A DNA stretch of 25,288 bases, taken from Cymbomonas tetramitiformis (taxonomy: Eukaryota > Chlorophyta > Pyramimonadophyceae > Pyramimonadales > Pyramimonadaceae). The DNA is taken from contig LGRX02025807.1 of assembly GCA_001247695.2 (NCBI GenBank), positions 1 to 25,288 on the forward strand, given 5' to 3'. The translations under genes were made by a program, and so were the position numbers. The notes under the pieces were generated by a model, which saw only the letters and a program-made list of their open reading frames with translations, searched no databases and was not told the origin of the DNA. Of the stretch, positions 18,201 to 25,288 are shown piece after piece (positions within the stretch are counted from its first letter, which is position 1; each line of letters opens with the position of its first letter).

Positions 18201-18850
18201 TCATTTTTGTATGCTATGTGCGCGCGTCACGGATATTGAATAGCGCGCTGCATGTTGATGTATACGAATCATGCGCCCTCATCGCGCGTCCCCTGAGCAT
18301 GATGAAATCATAGCAGGTGCGCATCTCCTGACGAGCTAAACCATCGTATATGCGCGTCGATGAGCGATTTTTGCAATCATTTGCAATAACGAAATTTTCA
18401 TGTGCGTGCGCTGCACTGAACAATTAGTGCGGATAGCGATCATCGCTGTCGCCGATGTATGTCGCTGCGGATAGCGAACATCGCTGTCGCCGGTATGTGT
18501 CGCATGGTACGAATGCCATCGCGCGTACGGATCATACATACTGATGATGATTTATCATTCGCGCGTCCGTATGTCGCATATCGTACCAACCCTGCGAATG
18601 ATAACAACATGTATGTGCGATCCGTATACAGTGCGCACACCTTGTCGCTGTTATTTTCTGACGATGTTTCTGCGAGCGATATCAAATGCGAATGCGTTCG
18701 CGATGGTGATTCCTCGCGCACTCCGTTTGCTGTTGATTTTGCAGCGGATGTTATTATTCGATATATGATCGTATATGTGCGATCGCTGTCACCTGTATGT
18801 ATGCGCGAACCTGTCACACACACAATATACAATATACAATATATCTACTG
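18200..18850. other. CpG-dense island in AT-rich DNA
   Basis: This stretch is packed with CG-containing words (GCGCGTC, GCGATCATCGC, TCGCTGTCGCCG), whereas the preceding several kb have few. A roughly 40-bp unit, GCGGATAGCGA...CATCGCTGTCGCCG, occurs twice (about 18430 and 18470). Open frames exist on both strands (150 codons at 18459-18911 plus, 130 codons at 18440-18832 minus), but neither looks like a folded protein. A different sequence origin or a methylation-spared segment is possible. Confidence 0.5.
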
Positions 18851-19342
18851 CTGCACACACTTGTATGTCCTCGTTCGTCGCGTGGACGGAGAATACCACT
18901 GTCAAGGTTGATATTCAACCTTTCAGACTATGCGGCTGCTATTGAACAGTAGCAACTCGCAACAAGTATTTGGTGGGTATGAGTGCAGTCTGGTATCCAG
19001 AATCCCCTGCTCGAGCTCAATGCTCTCTCATATACCTCAATGTCCTCACGCCTCATAGGCGTTACCACCATCGGGTTGTGAACCCGAGAACATTGGGTGA
19101 ACTAACAATATCGGCTGATCGAATTAGCCTGTTGATACCCGCATGGTGTTCAATTCATGCTTGAAGCGAAGACGCGTCCTTTCAGAACAGTTTGTTCTTC
19201 AAGAACTTGTCTTGCTTCATCATCGAGATTCCGTACTCGGCCTCTCGATGACAGATGTCACTCATGGTGAGTGGATGGCAGATATTATGACTGTACATGT
19301 CATAGTCGACCGTACTGACGATACTCGACGACTGTATGTCAT
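18851..19342. other. Spacer before the gene at 19343, no gene seen
   Basis: Base composition becomes more balanced. Short plus-strand frames are present but none is convincing. It likely holds the 3' flank of the minus-strand gene. Confidence 0.35.
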
Positions 19343-20556
19343 TTACTCCTGCGCAGATGCATTGTCAGTAAAGACTGCACCACCCCCAACACCATCTTCA
19401 ACCGGGTAGAACTTGGTGGACTTGGCTTCCAGCCTGACCAGCTCCAAGGGTGACCGGTCCTGTTCATGCCCCAGCCATGACTGGTACAACCCTTCTCTGA
19501 ACTTTGGAATGTCCACTGGCTGTAGATACCTGAGCAGCTGATACTCCCACAAGCCAGCACTCTCGTACCAATGGGGAAACTGAAGCTCCTGCATCAATTC
19601 CTCGGCGTTGAAAACTGCCACATGATCCATCGTGGCCTCCATCAGGTCGATGTACTGAGTAGCAGACTCAGGTTGGACGCAGAAGACGCGCTTGCTCAAG
19701 TCCCACATGAGGGTGCCGGTGACCCCGCCTCTGGGATACTTCTGTGGCGCCTCTACCTTTGACTGCAAGAGTCTCAAATGGCTATTGTCGAGCATTGGAC
19801 CAATGCGCTTGGGGTAAACGACGTCCTGCTTGGTATGTGGGTAGTGTAGCTGCCCACGAACGTCCACTTACCATTGTCCTCATCCTGCTCTAGCTTCTGG
19901 TCGACACCCAACCAATCCGGCCACCTCAGCTGGTCCTTCCTTACCCACCTCTGCTCAGCGCAACGGGCAAACTCTACGGGAACGTGCTGCAGAGAAGGCG
20001 CTTCCCCCAGGTCATGCGTCTTCACAATGTGGCATAGTCGAGCGATGTCATTCTTGTCCTTGTACAACCGCTGATTCTTCCACCTGTACTCGCACCCGCT
20101 GACATCCATATGGTCGTTCCAAGGCTTCACCCTGCCGCCTTGCCAAGGGCGCGGGTCCGCGCAGTGTCTCTCGAGCATGTGCTCTGACTCCTCCTGACAA
20201 TCCGATGGCAGAGATGGTAAGGCGTTCTTTCGACGTGGGTCCATGGGACATCTCCACCAGTGGCCCAATGCCCGTTGCTGGAGTTCGTGTGTGTCTGAAA
20301 GCTCACCAGGCTCTGGCGACGAGGAGCGTGATGGTATCGGAGACTCACGTATGTCGTCAATGTGCTCAGAGCGTGCCCCAGAGGCAGCAACTCTCCCTTC
20401 CTCCTCGTGGGAAGGATAAAGCTCGGGCCACCCACACACCCGATCTGGACCAAAGATCTCTGTCGTTAGACAGGCCATGGGGTCCACTCTTCTGACACTG
20501 TGAGGGCTCTTCGGTGGTGTAAGATTAACCAGGGGAAGCGTCACCTGAGCGTCCAT
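19343..20556 (-). CDS. Hypothetical protein, two exons or one frameshift
   Basis: The N-terminal part runs from ATG 20554-20556 to about 19870 and the C-terminal part, in another frame, ends at a stop at 19343. The first part has a Ser/Pro/Glu-rich disordered region (PIPSRSSSPEPGELSD). It is followed by a Trp-, Arg- and His-rich section (EQRWVRKDQLRWPDWLG). The second part is folded-looking and Trp/Tyr-rich (FPHWYESAGLWEYQLLRYL). A perfect donor GTAAGT (19866-19871) sits at the switch. Removal of 119 nt (19753-19871, ending GGTAG) restores the frame, while the stronger-looking TTGCAG acceptor does not. I do not recognise the family. It is GC-rich, like the Gag that follows it head-to-head, and unlike the AT-rich DNA to its left. 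Confidence 0.55.
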
Positions 20557-20936
20557 GCCCAAGACTGAAGGTGCGTGGGACACCGCCACGCCACTCCCAA
20601 GCTAAACGCCGACGCTTGGGATGGAGTGAGCGGTCGCTAGGGAGGCACACGCGGTTCAGTGGTATGGCCTAGGCAGCTTGGTTGATTGAGCGGCTTCGCG
20701 GACGGTGCACTTGGGCATTTTACGAGTTGATTTTACGTTGGCTGGATTTTGCCGTACTTCTGGTCGATATCACACCGTTTGCGGTACCCGGGAATCCTTT
20801 AAGTCCACACGACTTCATCGAGTTCTTCGTCCTTATCCGCAAGTTTACGTTCTCGACGACCACCACCTCTTGGCCGCCACCACCGCGACCGCTTCCCGAT
20901 CACACCCGCTTGCTCCACCCCTACTGTCATTTCATC
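20557..20936. other. Divergent intergenic region or retrotransposon leader
   Basis: It lies between the minus-strand hypothetical gene and the plus-strand gag ATG. It should hold the promoter of the former and, if the element is complete on this side, the end of a 5' LTR and a primer-binding site. I cannot point to a clear LTR end; TGG words at 20661 and 20697 are possible but weak. The gag frame is open upstream of its ATG to about 20682. Confidence 0.35.
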
Positions 20937-21490
20937 ATGGTTACCACCAGATCTACTTCGAGCGCTCCTCTGCGGAGGAGGAACCTAGCGACTATTTTCG
21001 ACCAAGCTGCTGCCCGACATGCGGCCACTCCAGGGACTCCGACGGCGACCGTCCCTCCAGCGTCTGGACCCCCTGCGGCATTCGTGGCAGCTGTCCGTAC
21101 TCTGATCCGCACCAGGCACGACGAGAAGGCCGCCAAATTTGTCGCCAAGAAGTGCTTCGGTATGAAGGACGAGCGCTTCCATGGCAACGAGAAGAACGTG
21201 CACGTCATCTTTACCCGCATGGTGGCTGCTCTTCGCGAGGCTTTCGTGGCCGAGGACGAGCAGCTAGGCGACCTCTTTGTACTCGACGACGCCGGTATCA
21301 CGGTGCGAGAGGAGAGCAATCAGCTCCTCTTCTCCACCCTTGAGCTCCTCGTGCATCCTTCCAGTCCAGCTTCGGACTGGTTGGAGAGCTCTGCTCAGAC
21401 GTTTCCCGCGGATGGGAAACGTGTTCTGCTCGAGTTTGCGCGTAAGCTGCTTCATGCCGACGCACCCTTTCAGGGGACGTCGGACTTGCT
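20937..21490 (+). pseudogene. gag: Gag (capsid part), GC-rich, ends in a frame switch
   Basis: ATG at 20937 (MVTTRSTSSAPLRRR) opens about 185 codons. There is an N-terminal Ala/Pro/Thr-rich linker, then a helical region with ELLVHPSSPASDWLESS and FPADGKRVLLEFARKLL, typical of retrotransposon capsid helices. Codons are strongly GC-ending. The frame is lost near 21480-21490, just before the basic nucleocapsid part. After that point the original frame gives a low-complexity Ile/Lys/Arg peptide to 21704, which is not meaningful. Confidence 0.7.
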
Positions 21491-21940
21491 AGATCCAATC
21501 GGAACTGGAATCAGAATCAGAATGGCAATCAAAATCAAAATGCCAATCAGAATTCCCAAAGGAATAAAGGGAAAGGAGGAAAAGGCAAAGGCAAAGGGAA
21601 AGGATCAGCATCAAATCCTCCTAAGCCTTGCCAACGTTGTGGTCGTACCAATCACGTCACAAAGGATTGTTTCTCCACCAGGACACCAGAAGGAAAACCT
21701 ATAAAAGGCAATCCTCCAGCTCAGAATCCATACAGAGGACAGCAGCAACACGATAATCAGGGTGCTAAGAACGAGTCTAACAAACTTGTGAAAACGATTA
21801 ACACCCTGGTTAAGGAGCTACAGACTCAACAGAGCATCAATGCAGCAGTTGCAACTCCAGCTCCAGCTTCAGATCCAGCTCCTCAGGGAAACTCTCAGGG
21901 TACTGCGCAGGTACCAGTGTTGAGAGCACCCCGAAGGTAA
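21491..21940 (+). pseudogene. Nucleocapsid part of Gag with CCHC zinc knuckle
   Basis: Frame 2 nucleotides downstream of the capsid frame. An Asn/Gln-rich repeat (NQNQNGNQNQN) and a Gly/Lys-rich stretch lead to a CCHC knuckle CQRCGRTNHVTKDC (bases 21629-21670), which binds the RNA genome. A Gln/Asn/Pro-rich tail follows, ending at TAA 21938-21940. The protein sense continues in the next frame from about 21905 (VESTPKVNQPEDATEASG), so a single-base indel is likely. Codon use is AT-richer than in the capsid part. Confidence 0.85.
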
Positions 21941-22270
21941 ATCAGCCTGAAGATGCCACTGAAGCAAGTGGCCGGGTTGAGAGTATCTCAGAAGAAGTCC
22001 TTTCCAGTCTGACATTACAGTTTCAGCAGATGGATACTCCCTCAGAGCACATCGCACAGATGCAGTCTCAGACAGCACAGCTGAAATCACAGAAGAAGCT
22101 GTTGTTGCACAAAGGGAAAGTATATGGACAGAGTACTCATATATTGGTGGATCCAGGAGCTACATCGTCTTTTATCGACAGACAGTTTGCTTCTCAGCTT
22201 GGTATTGCACCAACAGATTCCTCATCATCATTCTCAGTGGGATTGGCTGGATGGAGGAAGCCAACTACCC
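21905..22270 (+). pseudogene. Linker and aspartic protease (5' part)
   Basis: Frame 1. A Gln/Ser-rich linker is followed by the retropepsin signature LVDPGATSSF with catalytic Asp at 22150-22152. The usual Ser after Asp is Pro here; DSGA is more common, so activity is uncertain. The frame is lost near 22265 at GCTGGATGG, where one base appears to have been gained. The protease C-terminal phrase (VILGQDWLERRN) lies in the next frame. Confidence 0.85.
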
Positions 22271-23064
22271 TGTACATCCTATCTTCCCAATGCTACATTC
22301 ACGCTGGGTAAGTATAAGGACACAGAGGATTTTTACATCATTGACACGAAACCCTTCACTGTCATCCTGGGTCAAGATTGGTTGGAAAGAAGAAATCCAC
22401 ACATTGACTTCCAGTCCAAAAATCTGACGATCACTAGGAAACACTCATCAGGTTCCAGTGTTCGCACAGTGCTGTCCAGAGTTGAACAGACTCCAGGCTC
22501 AGATGACCTTCCTGAAATGGAATTGGTCAGTGCCACCACTATGAGAAAGCACCTGCGTCGTATACGATCTAGTGGGTCGGCTGAAGAAGCCGTAGCTTAT
22601 CTCTTTTCTCTCTCAGAGGTCGATGGTGAACTGGTCATGACAGCAGCAGACTCAGACACCACTATGGAAGACCCAAAGGTCACAGCAGCACGTGATCAGA
22701 TGAGGGAAGACTTTTCAGATATTTTCCAGGAGGATCTTCCAGCTGGCCACAGGCCAGAACGGTTTGAAGGTGGATATCATCGCATCAACATTGAACCTGG
22801 GCATAAGCCACCATCGCAGCCAGTTCGTACCATTCCAGTGCCTATGATGGAGGAGCTCAAACGACAGATCATCAAATATGTCGAACTGGGTATCCTTCGT
22901 CCGTCATCATCACCATATGGATGTCCAATCATTTTCGCTCCTAAGCCAGGGGGGAAGTGGAGGATGTGCTGTGATTATCGAGCCCTTAATAACATTACAA
23001 TTAAGGACACGTATCCATTGCCACCTCACGACACCCTTCTTGAACAGCTTAACTCCTATACTGG
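22265..23064 (+). pseudogene. Protease C-terminus and N-terminal reverse transcriptase
   Basis: Frame 2. It begins with the protease end (LPNATFTLGKYKDTEDF, then VILGQDWLERR), passes a variable linker and enters RT. Visible RT blocks are GILRPSSSPYGCPIIF, PKPGGKWRMCCDYRALN and TYPLPPHDTLLEQL, which is the fingers-palm start. The sequence is cut at 23064 in the loop just before motif A by the 239-bp insertion. Confidence 0.93.
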
Positions 23065-23303
23065 CTTTTACTCCGTTTTCGCAGTAAGATTAATGTCGAT
23101 TTACCCCCCAATAACCGCCGGTTTTGACCCCTTAGACACCCCTACGCAGGGCATTCGATAGCTTGAATTGTGCCTAACGATGTCAGGAATAATTTGGTTA
23201 CCACCACATGCACATTTGTCTGGATAAACACATTTCAAAAGTTGAAACCTAGGCATACATGTTGTGGAAGTATTTAATGTCATGCCAGCATAGGAGTTAA
23301 AGG
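23065..23303. mobile_element. Short insertion with terminal inverted repeats (MITE-like) inside RT
   Basis: The RT is continuous if about 239 bp are removed: the Tyr-Thr-Gly before 23064 continues as Ala-Arg-Trp-Phe-Ser from 23305. The inserted segment starts CTTTTACTCC and ends GGAGTTAAAG, whose reverse complement is CTTTAACTCC, a 10-bp terminal inverted repeat with one mismatch. GG occurs at both borders, so a very short target duplication is possible but not certain. It has no coding capacity. An intron is less likely because no GT-AG pair sits at the exact borders. Confidence 0.65.
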
Positions 23304-25288
23304 TGCACGATGGTTTAGCAGATTTGACTTCAATCAGTTCTTCCATCAGATCCCTATACATCCAGATGACATTCACAAAACAGCAATACGCACCAGATAC
23401 GGTTCCTATGAGTGGACAGTTATGCCTTTCGGGTTGACTAATGCTCCTGCAACCGCTCTTCGTGTTGGAAATCGAGCATTCTTTGACTTCATCGATCAGT
23501 TCTTGGTCATTTTCATGGATGACACCATAGTGTACAGTCCAGATTTTGACAGCCACGTGAAGCATGTTCGACATTTCTTACAGCGCTGCAGAGATCATCC
23601 GTTCTACATCAGGCCTTCTAAGGTTGAGTTGTTCGTCAGATCCATCGATTTTATCGGACACCATATCTCTGAGGCAGGCCTATCCATCATCGAAGACAGA
23701 ATCCGTGCAGTCATGGCTATCCAGCCTCCAGTGTCGTATGGTCCAACCGTTGGTAAACAGCCTCTACTCCGTATGGCTAAAGATGGCAAGTCATCTCTTC
23801 GGTCATTCTTGGGCATGGTCGGCCGGTTTAGGAGATTCATACCAAAGTTCTCCAAGATTGCCGAGCCGCTCAATCGTCTCCTTAAAGATAATGCAGAGTT
23901 TGTCTGGGAATCTGAGCAGCAGCAGGCATTTGATAATCTCAAAAGTGCCATCTGCAATGCTCCAGTTCTACAGCTTCCAGATCAGAAACTGCCATCTATT
24001 ATGGAGGTCGATGGATCAGGCACACACGTTGGTCAAGTGATACTCCAGGATCAAGGAAAAGGTATGAAGCCATGTGGCTATCACAGCGTCACTCTATCCG
24101 ATACACAGAGACGTTGGCCTATTCCTGAGATCGAGCTATTTGCCATTGTGGAGGGCTTCCGATTCTTTCGCCATATCTTGCTGGGAGCTCCTGAGACCAT
24201 TGTTCGCTCAGATCATCAGCCACTGGTTTATTTCCAGTCCAAATCCACACTAAGCCCCAAACAGGCGAGGTGGTTGGATGAGCTCTCCGAGTATAACTTC
24301 CGAATAGAGCACATTTCTGGCGAGAAGAGTAAGGTTGCAGATGCACTCACTCGTATTTCTACACTCTTTGAACTCATTGATTGTCTGAAACATATAGACA
24401 TCAGCGAGGTTCCAGTCATTGACATACCGTCTACAGATTCTACATTCATTGCTCTTATATCTTCATCATCAGCTCATCAGCTTCACGACATTATTATATC
24501 CCAGTATGATCGTGACACATTTGCACAGACTATATTATCTAAGCTGGCATCATCGACTTCATCACAGTCAGTCAGCAATTTCGAGCTCATTCAGGGGTTG
24601 ATCTATCGCAAGACCATATATGGCAGACAGCTTTACATTCCACCTACTGCCAAGGTCCCTACAGATGACGGTGAGATCAAACAGCTTCGCCACATTCTAC
24701 TTCATGAGTGCCACTCAGCCACTATTTTCGGTCATGTAGGCAAAAATCGCATGCTTCATCTATTGCGTAGCCGATATTATTGGCCAGGAATGACGATGGC
24801 AGCCATTCAATACATTCGGGAGTGCCCCGTGTGTCAACGCCAGAAAACGAGGAGACACAAACCTTATGGTCAGTCACATATACGATATTGTGTGCCTAAG
24901 ACAAAATGGCTTGATGTATCTCTTGACTGGATTACTGACCTGCCTATCACTACTAATGGGCACGACAGTATATTTGTGGTAATGTGCCAATTCTCTCATC
25001 GTCGTCATCTCATTCCCTTCAGCATTACCTGGACTGCTCAGCATACTGCTTCGATATATATGCAACATATCTTCAAGCTGCATGGTCTTCCGAGGAACAT
25101 CATCTCAGATCGAGACCCCAGATTTACTTCTACATTCTGGCAAACACTGTGGAAATCTACTGGTACGAGATTGTCTATGACGTCTTCACACCATCCACAG
25201 TCGAATGCAAGCAATGAAAGGAGCCATGCCTTCATTGAGGACATCCTCAGGTATTTTTCATTATGTTTGATGCATGATTCACCATCCT
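23304..25288 (+). CDS. pol: Reverse transcriptase (motif A on), RNase H and integrase, open to window end
   Basis: Frame 1, open from 23278 to the window end. RT motif A is SRFDFNQFFHQI (23317 on), motif B MPFGLTNAPAT, and motif C FMDD (23512-23523; the first residue is usually Tyr or Leu). RNase H residues are Asp 24010, Glu 24133, Asp 24211 and Asp 24340 (VADALTR). Integrase has an HHCC finger (His 24703, His 24733, Cys 24823, Cys 24832). Its catalytic triad is Asp 24925, Asp 25108 and Glu 25216, the last two separated by exactly 35 residues. All catalytic positions are kept, so this part was recently functional. It is now cut off from its upstream half by the insertion at 23065. Confidence 0.95.

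Larger units (their letters stand above)
20937..25288 (+). mobile_element. Ty3/gypsy LTR retrotransposon, disrupted, truncated by window end
   Basis: Order is Gag, CCHC knuckle, protease, reverse transcriptase, RNase H, integrase. RT before integrase identifies the Ty3/gypsy (Metaviridae-type) lineage. Reading frame changes near 21480, near 21905-21940 and near 22265, and an insertion splits RT at 23065-23303. From 23278 to the window end there are 670 codons without a stop. The element is therefore damaged but young. The 3' end of integrase, any chromodomain and the 3' LTR are outside the window. Confidence 0.95.

Noticed and set aside
18440..18911. 130- and 150-codon frames on opposite strands
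   Set aside because: They overlap each other, lie in a CG-word-rich segment, and have no recognisable domain or balanced composition. Kept only as a composition anomaly.
21480..21704. Programmed ribosomal frameshift between capsid and nucleocapsid
   Set aside because: There is no slippery heptamer at the switch, the change lies inside Gag rather than at Gag-Pol, and later frame changes show plain decay.
23065..23303. Spliceosomal intron in RT
   Set aside because: The exact borders needed to restore RT are not GT...AG. The GTAAGAT word at 23084 has no matching acceptor that restores the frame. Inverted ends favour a small transposon.
23101..23574. 157-codon minus-strand frame across the insertion and RT
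   Set aside because: It is antisense to conserved RT motifs and only open by chance.

Overview
The window is nuclear DNA of a eukaryote. It carries MYND zinc-finger genes, a eukaryotic-type protein kinase, apparent short GT-AG introns (about 49, 76 and 120 nt), satellite-like tandem repeats, and a Ty3/gypsy LTR retrotransposon with older relics. Lineage cannot be fixed from sequence alone. Closely packed MYND and kinase genes with very short introns would fit a fungus (Agaricomycete-like), but an alga or other protist is not excluded.

Layout. (1) 1-5711 is a gene-rich, fairly GC-rich block, all on the minus strand: a broken ORF at the left edge, three MYND-finger genes (660-1073, 1844-2996, 3324-4401) and an apparently catalytically complete kinase (4425-5711). 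(2) 971-1552 and about 5722-8341 hold a 132-bp minisatellite. Its right part is caught in a 668-bp higher-order repeat present three times (6738-8741). (3) 8517-9102 is a small three-exon minus-strand gene whose last exon lies inside the third 668-bp unit, so two extra exon copies lie downstream of it. (4) 9600-10390 is built from CTTAAG-rich palindromes, a decamer array and a 193-bp duplication. A possible small gene follows at 10510. (5) 10.9-18.9 kb is AT-rich, with almost no intact coding. It holds a decayed pol copy (minus, 13316-14060), possible integrase remnants, an LTR end next to a primer-binding-site-like sequence (16311), repeated hairpin and ACGT-core modules, and a tRNA-like pair of half sequences in permuted order. 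(6) 19343-20556 is an unrecognised minus-strand gene. (7) 20937-25288 is a Ty3/gypsy element on the plus strand running off the right edge. It has Gag, a CCHC knuckle, protease, reverse transcriptase, RNase H and integrase with an exact D,D-35-E spacing. It is broken by three frame changes and by a ~239-bp insertion with short terminal inverted repeats inside the RT.

There is no operon logic. The left block looks like a lineage-specific signalling or zinc-finger gene cluster embedded in satellite repeats, and the rest is a transposon graveyard with one fairly young element. The strongest oddities are the satellite units that feed open frame and start codons into neighbouring genes, the triplicated terminal exon, the CTTAAG palindromes, the permuted tRNA-like halves, and the abrupt composition and frame switch inside the retrotransposon gag.
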